DNA from: Candidatus Protochlamydia phocaeensis
GTDB taxonomy: Bacteria; Chlamydiota; Chlamydiia; Chlamydiales; Parachlamydiaceae
Length of the DNA stretch: 64,000 bases
Direction: 5' to 3'
Assembly (NCBI RefSeq): GCF_001545115.1
Contig: NZ_FCNU01000007.1
Location: forward strand, 62,001 to 126,000
In this document: piece after piece, positions 33,390 through 42,275 of the stretch
Position numbering within the stretch: position 1 is the stretch's first letter
How the letters are laid out: the number at the start of each line of letters is the position of its first letter
Position numbers and translations under genes: made by a program
The notes under the pieces: model-generated
Seen by the model: the letters and a program-made list of their open reading frames with translations, nothing else
Databases searched by the model: none
Told to the model about the DNA's origin: nothing

Positions 33390-34147
33390 TACATCTCTAA
33401 GAAAAGCCTATAGCCCACATAGCGGTCATCATAAGAATCCCCATACACACCCGGATCAAGGGTTTCATCAAGCCTAAAACCGGCGCGTATATATAAACAA
33501 TGGGCTGCCCAATTGATTTTACGTGTGATTAGCTTTAACTCTTTGGCTCCAGGAAAGATTTCATTAATATAGTCATTTTTAACAACTGCAGCAAAAAGAG
33601 TGGTTGCGACTCTTTGGTTGTGAAAACATGCCTCTAACGAACATTGGCTAAGGTAAATATCCCCTTTTTCAGAAAGGGGGCTATGAGATAGCCAGCCGAT
33701 CAGATTTCCTTCCACGTCGGATAGATAGATCATCCGCTTCAATCCCTGTAAGCATTCGGCGTACTCTTCATCAAACGTGTGGCTCAGCCATGTTTCTAAA
33801 GACAGCCCTTCTTTTAAACGCAGCCACTCTTCAATCGTCTGCATTGAGCCGCTTTGTCGATGATACTCTTGATAAGTTGCTGAAAAAGCGTCCTGGAAAA
33901 TTCGTTTGGCAAGATCCGCTGTTCGTTGCATTTCCTCTGTATCTGGGCGATAGACAAGACAAAGGCCGATAGGCGTTTCAATTTCTAAATAAAGGACCTG
34001 TGAGGAAACATCCCAACTAGACTTTATTTCCGCTTGTAGCGGCATGGCCATTAGTAAAGGAAGCAAAAGTAAGAAAAAAAGGCATTTGATCTTCATTAGG
34101 GACGCTCGAGTTTTCGATTTTACCGTTTGCAATTTTAAACCGTTCAT
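33386..34147 (-). CDS. Exported GNAT-like acetyltransferase domain protein
   Basis: A very hydrophobic segment (LFFLLLLPLLMAMPLQA) near the start looks like a signal peptide with cleavage after LQA. The later part resembles a GNAT fold: YLSDVEGNLIGWLSHSPL, then SLEACFHNQRVATTLFAAVV in the acetyl-CoA-binding position (R-V-A-T, an imperfect R/Q-x-x-G-x-G/A), then AAHCLYIRAGF. I use the ATG at 34147, with AAGG about 9 nt upstream; the ATG at 34096 would give a shorter, more usual signal peptide. An exported acetyltransferase is unusual, since acetyl-CoA is cytoplasmic; a type III effector or a lost cofactor site are alternatives. Confidence 0.65.
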   Translation of the reverse strand: MNGLKLQTVKSKTRASLMKIKCLFFLLLLPLLMAMPLQAEIKSSWDVSSQVLYLEIETPIGLCLVYRPDTEEMQRTADLAKRIFQDAFSATYQEYHRQSGSMQTIEEWLRLKEGLSLETWLSHTFDEEYAECLQGLKRMIYLSDVEGNLIGWLSHSPLSEKGDIYLSQCSLEACFHNQRVATTLFAAVVKNDYINEIFPGAKELKLITRKINWAAHCLYIRAGFRLDETLDPGVYGDSYDDRYVGYRLFLEMY

Positions 34148-34399
34148 TTTAACAGACCTTCTAAATTTTCCCAATTAAAAGTCCTGTCCTGTCCGCTTAC
34201 CTCCCATGCGTTTTCCTTTATCTTTTCTTGGCAGAAGTTGACGTATAGGTGTATTAAAACCCATAAGGAACGAGAGAGAGAGGGACAATCTGAGTAAATA
34301 TGGCTCTCTTACTCGAACTTTCTAAAGGAAAAGAACGCGAATCGAGGTCATTAGCGGTTTTAACCCCCTTTTAGAGGAATGGATAAGCCATTTTATTTC

Positions 34400-35332
34400 C
34401 TACCACGCCCTTACGCTCTCTCTGTTTTTTGCTGGCTTTATCGCCTTGAGAGAAGCCGGTTCCTCTTTACTTTGATGCGAAACAAGACGCTCAAACAAAT
34501 GCGCCAATAAAAGCTCCCGCTGCTCATTGCCCTGAAAAAGGCTGGGAAGGATTTTTTCTAAATGGACATCGCTGGCATCCAAGAATAAGGGATCGTACTC
34601 GAAATGGACTCCGCTTAAAATCGCTGTTCCTTGTCCTATTCGGCATTGAATAATGGCAGGAAGGGTTTCTTCAAGGTCATAAAAAGCAAGGATTGAAACG
34701 TCTTTGTAAGCAGGAGCTTCAACAAAATAACAACCGCCATTATAAAAAATAGTGAAACGCTCCCCTTTTGGAAAAGCCTCTTCCACGGCCCACGTTACTT
34801 GGGCTGCCCGCGCTCCACTTTCTGAAAGGTAATCGTAGGGAGCAAGGACTGGACCTTTTGCACTGCCGGGAAAGAAAGCCAGTTCTCTGTCTCCTTGGAC
34901 CTCAAGAGGCGTATCTTTGGCAAAATCTACAAATGCGCTTGCATAGTATCCGCCTGCACAAATTCCAAGGAAAGATCCGCCTTTTTCGACGTAATCTTTA
35001 ATTTTCTGATTACCCGTCCCATTTAAAGCCTGCGTATAGGGAATGTCGGCCCCCCCAGGAATAATAAACAAAGCCGCCTTCTCTTCCCATTGATCCGAGA
35101 TCACTTGCAGCGGGCTGATCTTTTCCACAGCGTAAGAACCCGAAAATTTTCTTCTGGCTGCCAGCTCTATTTGTTTAAGGCTGGCTTGCGACACTCCCGG
35201 GCCGTTGTAAATAAAGATGGTCTTTTGAGAAGAGACGTCCTTATCGCACTGTGAATAAAGAGCCAAGGAATGAAAGCAAAAATAAAAGAGAGAAAGGAGC
35301 TTATATTTTATTTTAAATAATTTATCTGACAT
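34400..35332 (-). CDS. BPL_N-type glutamine-amidotransferase-like protein
   Basis: The 310-residue protein has a hydrophobic N-terminus (about 10-28), probably a signal peptide. It then has a class I glutamine-amidotransferase-like domain of the biotin-protein-ligase N-terminal type: IFIYNGPGVSQASLKQIE, FIIPGGADIPY, the nucleophile Cys in LGICAGGYYAS and a later FYNGGCYF. It lacks the biotin ligase catalytic domain. Such proteins are frequent in chlamydiae, but their substrate is unknown. The partial gene at the right end of the window is a relative. Confidence 0.8.
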   Translation of the reverse strand: MSDKLFKIKYKLLSLFYFCFHSLALYSQCDKDVSSQKTIFIYNGPGVSQASLKQIELAARRKFSGSYAVEKISPLQVISDQWEEKAALFIIPGGADIPYTQALNGTGNQKIKDYVEKGGSFLGICAGGYYASAFVDFAKDTPLEVQGDRELAFFPGSAKGPVLAPYDYLSESGARAAQVTWAVEEAFPKGERFTIFYNGGCYFVEAPAYKDVSILAFYDLEETLPAIIQCRIGQGTAILSGVHFEYDPLFLDASDVHLEKILPSLFQGNEQRELLLAHLFERLVSHQSKEEPASLKAIKPAKNRESVRAW

Positions 35333-35377
35333 TAATCATCTCCTTAATGGCCTGATGCATTTGTGTTTCTGGATGCC

Positions 35378-36610
35378 CTAAACGGCAAAATAGTCTGCAA
35401 GCGTAATGGCATTAGCTGCGCGTTTAACGCGATTAACAGAGCGGTTGGTCATGAAATTCATCCATTTTCCAGGCAAAATGCGCATGAACTGGTCATGCAA
35501 CCAAACGACCCATTTGTTCTTGTTTTCTCCTGTCATATTCTTAGCAAATACTTGCCCTAATCGTTGGTTTTCTTCGACAAAGCGGCGCATGCGCTTTTCA
35601 TATTGGCTGAATGCAGTCTCGTAATTGCCGGACGCTGCAGCAAGCTCTCCCGCCAGCACAAAAGCTCCGACCAAAGCTAGGCTAGTCCCCTGCCCTGATG
35701 CAGGCGAAGCACAATAGCCTGCGTCTCCAACTAAAGCAACGCGCCCCTTCGACCATTTATCCATTTTAATCTGAGTGACCGAATCGAAATAGAAATCGGG
35801 CGCATGCGCCATTGCTTCTAGCAACCTAGGCACTTCCCAGTCAAGCCCTGCATAGGCATCGGCAAGCAATCGCTGCTGTTGTTTAATATCTCGCGGATTA
35901 AAGTGCAAATGTTTCGAAACAAAAAGAAAAGCCGCCTTTGCATCGCTCTCGCCCCTCGCGCTATACAGGTTAACAAGCTTGTGATTGTCGGCATATTCGA
36001 TTTCCCAGCGATCGAGATTTAAAAAATTGGGAACCGTAAAAATGGAAATGTACAGGCCGAGCTCTTGCATGAAATGCGGGTCTGCTCCAAACGTCAATTT
36101 TCGAACGGACGAGTGCAAGCCATCTGCTCCGATGACCAAATCAAAGATGCGATCAGGGCCTTTTTCGAACCGGCCAATGCCCTGTTCAAATTGCACTAAT
36201 ACGCCTTCTGATTCTTGTGCCATTGCCTTGATTGAATTGCCAAATACATATTCTATTTCTCCCGCTTGGGCCTTGAGCAGCCGGCAAAGATCGCCGCGCA
36301 TAATCTCTAAATCCGCGCTTACGCGCAAACCAAAGGTGTCGCCGCTCATTTCTGCGACGGAATTGCCAAATCGGTCCACGATAGTGGCACCTTGGATATC
36401 CGTCCGCGCTTCCGAAATGGCAGCATAAAGATCCATGCGCTTGACCACCTCTAGAGCTGCTCCCCGAATATCGACCTTATAGCCGCCCGTGCGTAAAACC
36501 GGCGCCCGTTCAAGAACAGTGGGTGAAAATCCATAATGGCGCAGCCAATAGGCCAATGCCAGTCCTGCCACGCCTGCACCGGAAATTAAAATTTTTTTAT
36601 TTCTCATCAT
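35378..36610 (-). CDS. FAD-dependent monooxygenase
   Basis: The 410-residue protein is a flavoprotein hydroxylase. The dinucleotide-binding motif GAGVAGLALAYWLRHYGF comes first, the GD motif region DLVIGADGLHSSVR is central, and VALVGDAGYCASPASGQGTS binds the FAD ribityl. These features define the PHBH-type family that includes tetracycline-inactivating and aromatic hydroxylases; the substrate cannot be told from sequence. The gene starts with two consecutive Met codons. It may derive from horizontal transfer, as relatives are common in soil bacteria. Confidence 0.88.
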   Translation of the reverse strand: MMRNKKILISGAGVAGLALAYWLRHYGFSPTVLERAPVLRTGGYKVDIRGAALEVVKRMDLYAAISEARTDIQGATIVDRFGNSVAEMSGDTFGLRVSADLEIMRGDLCRLLKAQAGEIEYVFGNSIKAMAQESEGVLVQFEQGIGRFEKGPDRIFDLVIGADGLHSSVRKLTFGADPHFMQELGLYISIFTVPNFLNLDRWEIEYADNHKLVNLYSARGESDAKAAFLFVSKHLHFNPRDIKQQQRLLADAYAGLDWEVPRLLEAMAHAPDFYFDSVTQIKMDKWSKGRVALVGDAGYCASPASGQGTSLALVGAFVLAGELAAASGNYETAFSQYEKRMRRFVEENQRLGQVFAKNMTGENKNKWVVWLHDQFMRILPGKWMNFMTNRSVNRVKRAANAITLADYFAV

Positions 36611-36985
36611 TCAACTCGACCACTACTTCATTTATTAACCCAAGTTTGGACAACTCTTATTCAATCAATCTTATCCTAAAAGAACGGGCTTCGATCCCTA
36701 TTGAAAAAAGACGGGGAAGTTTTTTTAATGAAAGGTTTTAAACTCTCTGGCTTTCAGGGAAATATTTCGTCAAATTGTTCAGCTTTAAAAAGACTTAAAA
36801 ATAAGAAGTTACTTATTATTAAGCAATTAAAAGTTAATTTATTAAAATTAATTAAAAGAAAGAAGGAAGAAGGAAGAAGGAAAAAAATTGGCTGCAAAAT
36901 GGATTTTATACAGCTAAGAAGATTCCTTAAACCTTATGAGAATAGTTTTAAAGGAACCTTCTTAGAGAGAATAATTAGACTAGCT
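36611..36985. other. Intergenic region with a short tandem repeat
   Basis: This 375-bp AT-rich gap lies between the monooxygenase start and the PhoH stop. A heptamer (GAAGGAA) is repeated about three times at 36861-36881. Plus-strand frames here are Lys-rich and low complexity and are not supported as genes. Confidence 0.4.
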
Positions 36986-38284
36986 TTAAAGAACTTCGGC
37001 AGCTAAAGCAGCCAATTCCGATCGTTCCGTTTTATCCAAGAAAATATGCCCATAAATTTTATGGTTGATGAATTTTCCTACTGTAAAGGTCAGTCCGTTT
37101 GAGTCCTTGTCGAGATAAGGATTATCGATTTGAGTCGGATCGCCGGCCAAGACTACTTTTGTCCCCTCGCCTGCCCTCGAAATAATGGTTTTTACTTCAT
37201 GGGGAGTCAAGTTTTGGGCCTCATCGATGATTATATACATTTTAGGCAGCGAACGGCCGCGAATGTAAGTGACAGCTTCCATTTCAATTTTTTTGCTATC
37301 CATGACCCATTTCAATGTTTCGCTGGACTCTCCGCCGGTTGAAGCGCACAGGAATTCCAAGTTATCATAGATCGGCTGCATCCAATGAAAGAGCTTTTCC
37401 TCTTTGGTGCCCGGCAGATAGCCGATATCCCTTCCCAATGGAACAATTGGACGGCTGACCAGAATGCGCGAATAATTGCCTTCATCAAAAACTTTTCTCA
37501 GTCCGCATGCCAGAGCCAAGAGTGTTTTTCCCGTTCCCGCCGGTCCCATCAAAGTGACGAGTTTGATGTCATCCCGCAGCAGCAAATCCATCGCGCAGCG
37601 CTGCTCGACATTGCGTGGCTTGATCCCCCAAATATTAGTGGTTTTCAAAAGCGCTTCCACATTTTGATGGCTCGCATCGTACTTCCCAATCGCCGATGAA
37701 TTTTCCGGCGAGGTCATGATGAAATATTCGTTGGGGTGGCTAGCGATATTTTCTAGCTTTATTTTGCCATCTTTATAAAAGAGATCGATCTCGGACTTGG
37801 GAAGCTCCAGCTTATGAATGCCTTTGTAAACAGCTTCATAGGAGTACTTGAGGTTTTCATAGTCCTCGGCTTCAATGCCAAGCGCTTCTGCCTTGATGCG
37901 GGCAGCGAAATCTTTTGAAACAAAGACAACTTTTTCTCCGGATTCTTGCAATAAATAAGCCGCTAAAACAATTCGGTTATCATTAACCGTCAATGTCAAG
38001 TTATACTTGCTCTCTCTGGCAAACTCCAATTGAATGCGGACAGTTGCCCCATTTTCTAACTTTACGCCGGAGTGCAAGTTTCCTTTCCCTACTTTTTTGA
38101 GCGAATCGAGCAGGCGAATGGTCTCTCGTGCGTTTTTCCCCAATTCATTAGGGAGACGCTTCATCTTATCCAACTCTTCCAAAACAGCAACAGGAATGAC
38201 GACATGATTGCGTGAAAATTTCATAATCGATGCAGGGTCATGCAGCAACACATTGGTATCAATAACAAAAGTCTTATGCGACAC
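36986..38284 (-). CDS. PhoH-family ATPase with N-terminal PIN domain
   Basis: The protein joins a PIN nuclease domain (KTFVIDTNVLLHDP, about 1-130) to a PhoH ATPase domain with Walker A GPAGTGKTLLALA (about 245-257) and the acidic motif IIDEAQNLTPHE. This PhoH2-like architecture is an RNA helicase/nuclease in studied examples. I begin at GTG 38284, because GAAGGAG lies 7 nt upstream and the PIN motif starts at once; the extra 20 codons upstream look non-homologous. Product 432 aa. Confidence 0.93.
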   Translation of the reverse strand: MSHKTFVIDTNVLLHDPASIMKFSRNHVVIPVAVLEELDKMKRLPNELGKNARETIRLLDSLKKVGKGNLHSGVKLENGATVRIQLEFARESKYNLTLTVNDNRIVLAAYLLQESGEKVVFVSKDFAARIKAEALGIEAEDYENLKYSYEAVYKGIHKLELPKSEIDLFYKDGKIKLENIASHPNEYFIMTSPENSSAIGKYDASHQNVEALLKTTNIWGIKPRNVEQRCAMDLLLRDDIKLVTLMGPAGTGKTLLALACGLRKVFDEGNYSRILVSRPIVPLGRDIGYLPGTKEEKLFHWMQPIYDNLEFLCASTGGESSETLKWVMDSKKIEMEAVTYIRGRSLPKMYIIIDEAQNLTPHEVKTIISRAGEGTKVVLAGDPTQIDNPYLDKDSNGLTFTVGKFINHKIYGHIFLDKTERSELAALAAEVL

Positions 38285-38649
38285 GTCTTTCTCCTTCAAT
38301 AACTTAAAAATGAGCATCATATGCAGCCTTTGGATCCCTGACAAGCAAAAAATTTATCCTCCTTTAATAGATTGAAATTAGGAACTTTACACATAGATTT
38401 TTTTTTAGCTTTTCCTCTCCTATCCCTGATGCTGCTTACTTTTGCCTTTTCTTGATCGAATTAAGCACTCTCAAACCCTGACTGCTAAATCAGTTGCCAA
38501 ATAAAGGCTAAAGGCGTATAATAAGCTCGTATTAAATAGATGATGGTTTAAATAAAAAGATTTGGTGAAAGATCTATTATCTTTTATAATTCCATTCTGA
38601 GGAAATAGAGAAGCTAGATTGAGAAAAATCTAGTTAAAGGAGTGTCGTT

Positions 38650-39363
38650 ATGCAAATAAAAATTAATGAAAAAATCCTCAGCATTCCGCCTTACATCTCG
38701 ACGAGTTGGTCACGCATTGCTGCGCTTCATATGAAGGGTGGCATTTTAGCTATTACTTTAATAGACGGGGATACAATTAATATCCCGAAGCTATCAGATG
38801 AAACAATTGAGCAGATTTTTTCTTATCATGCAACTTACCTTGAGAAAGAGCAATTAGCATCTCAGGCAGGCTCTGCTTATACTTTAAAAGAAGAAAATTT
38901 AAAGGGAATGGTAGAACAATTTGGCGAGCCTTCATTTAAATTGGCATTTGGATCGCTTGATGGTTTGAATACAGCCATGCAGCATAATCCTGCGCAAGCC
39001 AATGCGCCGGACCTGCCTCCTGAAATTTTGCAAAAAATTGAAGCGATCTCAAAGGTCATTGCGCCTAGCGATGAGGCGTTGTTGCCCAAAGCGGAACCTT
39101 TTTGCAATTGCTTTCACTGTCAAGTGGCACGCGTGCTAAATCCCCCTCCAATTACAGCAACAGTTGAAGAACATCATGAAGAGGTCTCTGATTCGGACCT
39201 GCAATTTCAGCAATGGACGATTACGCAGACAGGGGATAAATTGTTCTCTGTGACCAATCGCTTAGATACCCATGAAAAATATAGCGTTTACTTGGGACAT
39301 CCGGTCGGATGCACATGCGGGAAGCAAGGCTGCGAGCACATTTTAGCGGTGCTGAAAAGCTAA
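38650..39363 (+). CDS. Unknown protein with Cys-rich SWIM-like C-terminus, 237 aa
   Basis: The first half is soluble and mixed alpha/beta. Near residue 153 there is a CNCFHC cluster, and the C-terminus carries CTCGKQGCEHIL, which fits the CxCx(n)CxH pattern of SWIM zinc domains. These bind nucleic acid or protein. An AAAGGAG lies about 8 nt before the ATG. A strong terminator follows. No family name can be given. Confidence 0.6.
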   Translation: MQIKINEKILSIPPYISTSWSRIAALHMKGGILAITLIDGDTINIPKLSDETIEQIFSYHATYLEKEQLASQAGSAYTLKEENLKGMVEQFGEPSFKLAFGSLDGLNTAMQHNPAQANAPDLPPEILQKIEAISKVIAPSDEALLPKAEPFCNCFHCQVARVLNPPPITATVEEHHEEVSDSDLQFQQWTITQTGDKLFSVTNRLDTHEKYSVYLGHPVGCTCGKQGCEHILAVLKS

Positions 39364-39386
39364 GGATCAAGCCCTTCTCTTTATTT

Positions 39387-39437
39387 GTTAAAAGCTAAGA
39401 ACAAATGGCAAGGATTCTTGGCTTTTAACATTTTTTT
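39387..39437 (+). terminator. Strong rho-independent terminator
   Basis: GTTAAAAGCTAAGAA (39387-39401) pairs with TTCTTGGCTTTTAAC (39415-39429) over 15 bp with one G-U pair, followed by ATTTTTTT. It closes the transcript of the SWIM-like gene. Confidence 0.9.
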
Positions 39438-39624
39438 ATCTCTTTAATCCATTTTCCTCTTCGTTTCTTTAGCCTACGTTGATTTTCTATTAGTCAAAAA
39501 AGAACTTTTTAGTTAATCAATCTATTTCAATGATAGTCTCTTAATACTTTGCTTAAATGTCTTAAAACTTTAGAATCTCTTTTCAATATCGCTTTTAACC
39601 TGTTTATTCAAGAGGATCAAGATT

Positions 39625-40962
39625 ATGAGAAACATTCCCCCCTCTTTGCTAACTATGTTATCGTTGCTGCTTCCTTGCTCTGCATTTTCTCTACCTAATG
39701 AAAACAAGGAAGAGACGACAACTGATCAACAACAAGCGGCTCCTGCGGATAAGCCCAAAGCAAAAGAAGCGTCTTCTAAAAAAACCGCGCTCTCTAAGTT
39801 CGAGCCCTTTACAGGCAAAATCACCAAAAACAAAGTCCGCATGCGCCTTCAGCCAGGATATGATGGGCAAGTCTTGCGCGAGTTTACTCGCAATGACCTG
39901 GTTATTGTTTTGGGGGAGACCGATGACTTTTATGCCATTCAGCCTCCGGCTGATATGCGGGCCTATGTATTCAGAACATATGTATTGGATAATGTTGTTG
40001 AAGGATCTCGCGTAAATGTCCGTTTAAAGCCCGATCTGGACGCTCCTGTAGTTGCTCAGTTAAATTCAGGAGACCGAGTAGAAGGCACTGTTAATCCGTC
40101 CAATAATAAATGGATGGAAATCAAATTGCCTGAAGCAACCCGTTTTTATATTGCCAAGGAATACATCGAGAAGGCAGGCGATGCGGGCATGATGGCCCGT
40201 CAAGAGAAGCGCCGCGAAGAGGTCTATCATTTGTTGAACACGACCGAGGCGATGAGTAAAAATGAAATGCAAAAGCCCTTCGATCAAATCAACATCGACG
40301 CCGTTAAGGCCAATTACCAACATATTATTTTAGACTATACGGATTTTCCAGAAGCCGGCGAAAAAGCCAAAGACTCGCTTGCCGCTTTGCAAGATGCCTA
40401 TACAGCTAAAAAAGTCGCTTATTTAGAAGCGCAAGCCAAAAATTCATCGATCGTCCTGGAAGCGAAAACTAAACAACTGAATGACGAACTGCAAGCGCAT
40501 AAGAATAAGCTCGCCACTTTAGAGCAGCGTCTGGAAAAAGAAAGGCAAATAGCAGCCACAGCCATTGCTGTCCCAGCGCCTGCCGCCATGGCTGCAGCAG
40601 CTCCTGTGCGTAAACCCACTCAGCTTCCCATCAATATGTCCATCTGGCTACCAATTGAGGAAAATTTGTTTGCCAATTGGACGCAGCAAACGCATAATTC
40701 CAATCCCAATGCTTTCTATGAAGAGCAACGTCAAAATTCATTTGTGCTCAGAGGAATCATCGATCCTTATAACCGTCCTGTTAAGAACAAACCGGGCGAT
40801 TACATGCTGATCAATTCTGCCAGCAAGTTGCCTATTGCTTTTCTTTATAGTACGCAAGTCAATTTACAGGATTTTATTGGACATGAAGTGACGATCCGCG
40901 TGGCTCCTCGTTCCAATAATAATTATGCTTTTCCTGCTTATTTTGTCTTATCAATCGAGTAG
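39625..40962 (+). CDS. Exported protein with two SH3-like domains, 445 aa
   Basis: A signal peptide (cleavage near AFS, residue 22) and a polar Gln/Lys-rich linker precede two bacterial SH3-type repeats: KITKNKVRMRLQPGYDGQVL (about 68) and VEGSRVNVRLKPDLDAPVV (about 128). A long helical, coiled-coil part (about 195-310), an Ala/Pro-rich linker and a C-terminal beta domain follow. SH3b domains bind cell-wall peptides or proteins; in chlamydiae they may act at the septal peptidoglycan. The next gene starts 3 nt after the stop, so they form an operon. Confidence 0.8.
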   Translation: MRNIPPSLLTMLSLLLPCSAFSLPNENKEETTTDQQQAAPADKPKAKEASSKKTALSKFEPFTGKITKNKVRMRLQPGYDGQVLREFTRNDLVIVLGETDDFYAIQPPADMRAYVFRTYVLDNVVEGSRVNVRLKPDLDAPVVAQLNSGDRVEGTVNPSNNKWMEIKLPEATRFYIAKEYIEKAGDAGMMARQEKRREEVYHLLNTTEAMSKNEMQKPFDQINIDAVKANYQHIILDYTDFPEAGEKAKDSLAALQDAYTAKKVAYLEAQAKNSSIVLEAKTKQLNDELQAHKNKLATLEQRLEKERQIAATAIAVPAPAAMAAAAPVRKPTQLPINMSIWLPIEENLFANWTQQTHNSNPNAFYEEQRQNSFVLRGIIDPYNRPVKNKPGDYMLINSASKLPIAFLYSTQVNLQDFIGHEVTIRVAPRSNNNYAFPAYFVLSIE

Positions 40963-40965
40963 GCA

Positions 40966-41748
40966 ATGGAACTGCGTGAATGGGCCCAGTCTATTTTAGC
41001 TGCCGATACCTTGGCCGGCAAACTGGCTTGTCCTGCCGTTTTAACGGATGATGAGCCAGGTCCGGCCCTTATTTGGGAAGAGCCTGTCCGTCCGCCTGGC
41101 ATGGCTTTCACCCGGCGGACTAGAGAAGAAAAACTTCCTCCCTTTCAAGAACATGGCGATCCCGATAAGCGGGCAATTTGCCTACACCGTTTTGCCGGCC
41201 ATGAACTATTAGCCGTCGAGATCATGGCCTTTACCTTGCTAGCCTTTCCTGATGCTCCAAAAAGGTTTCGCAAGGGGTTGGCCAATACGTTGAAGGAAGA
41301 GCAAGGACATGTCCGCTTATATATGGAGCGCATGAGCCAGCTAGGCATTCAATTTGGCGATCTTCCCCTTTACCGCCATTTTTGGAAGCATACCCCGCAT
41401 ATTCACTCGCCACTCCACTACATCAGCATGATGAGCTTGACCTTTGAGATGGCCAATTTGGATTTCGCTCCCATGTATGGAAAATCCTTCCTGCATTTTG
41501 GCGATCAAAATTCTGCTGAGCTGATGGCGACTATTTTAAAAGATGAAATTGCGCATGTCAGCTTTGGCTGGCACTGGCTTCGCAAGCTAAAAGAGAAAGA
41601 AGCCAGCGAATGGGATTCTTGGGAAAAAACACTGGCTTCTACGCTTTTAACGCCTAAAAGAGCGAAAGGATTCTGTCTACATGAAGAACCACGCTATCAG
41701 GCAGGCATTCCCTCCGACTGGATTGAAAAACTCAAGTCTTATAAATGA
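40966..41748 (+). CDS. DUF455 ferritin-like protein
   Basis: The 260-residue protein matches DUF455. The helical bundle has repeated Glu/His pairs that could bind a di-metal centre: HRFAGHELLAVEIMAF, EEQGHVRLYMERM, FEMANLDFAPMY and KDEIAHVSFGWHWL. Members are sometimes annotated as MiaE-like tRNA hydroxylases; the true reaction is unknown. It follows the SH3-domain gene by 3 nt and overlaps the next, convergent gene by 10 nt. Confidence 0.85.
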   Translation: MELREWAQSILAADTLAGKLACPAVLTDDEPGPALIWEEPVRPPGMAFTRRTREEKLPPFQEHGDPDKRAICLHRFAGHELLAVEIMAFTLLAFPDAPKRFRKGLANTLKEEQGHVRLYMERMSQLGIQFGDLPLYRHFWKHTPHIHSPLHYISMMSLTFEMANLDFAPMYGKSFLHFGDQNSAELMATILKDEIAHVSFGWHWLRKLKEKEASEWDSWEKTLASTLLTPKRAKGFCLHEEPRYQAGIPSDWIEKLKSYK

Positions 41749-42083
41749 TTGGAAGAGATGGGAGACACCGCTTCTTCCTTTTCTTCATTTTTTATTTTCT
41801 CCTCTTTCTGTTCAGTGATATCTTGTAGTTCGAATTCTATTCCCCCTACACGAGCAGCAATCAAATTGTAAACCCAGCAACCGACCACATATCCGATATA
41901 GAGGACAATCCAATAAATGAAGGGCATGAGGACGAGAACGATGAGCCCAGCCAGCAACTCTCCTTGGAATAAATGAGAAACAGCCCAAGGGATAACAAAG
42001 AAAACAGTGAAAACAGCGGCATACATGACGGCAAGCACTTTACTTGTCTGATGCACAGAAAGGTGAACGATCTGTTTTTTCAT
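41739..42083 (-). CDS. Small membrane protein, 114 aa
   Basis: Two or three hydrophobic segments (about 15-35 and 43-78) lie between a short basic N-terminus and an acidic Glu/Lys-rich tail. The pattern resembles DUF4282-like two-pass membrane proteins, but I cannot confirm this. It is convergent with the DUF455 gene. Function unknown. Confidence 0.55.
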   Translation of the reverse strand: MKKQIVHLSVHQTSKVLAVMYAAVFTVFFVIPWAVSHLFQGELLAGLIVLVLMPFIYWIVLYIGYVVGCWVYNLIAARVGGIEFELQDITEQKEEKIKNEEKEEAVSPISSNHL

Positions 42084-42275
42084 GAAATTCCTCCTTATAG
42101 ATAGGAGATCGATTCAAATATGCTTAAAGTGTGCCAAGTCAGGTATTTTTTGACTCATAGATGAAAAGAAGGGACTCGCCCTGGCAAAGATTTCTCTTCA
42201 ATTCCAGAAAAAGGAATAGAAACAAGCCGATATTTGTCCAGGCCAGCCTATCGCAGGCTGGCCATGGCTAGAGAA

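Noticed and set aside
36701-37006. Plus-strand 101-codon frame before phoH
   Set aside because: It is Lys-rich low-complexity sequence that includes the heptamer repeat and overlaps the end of phoH.
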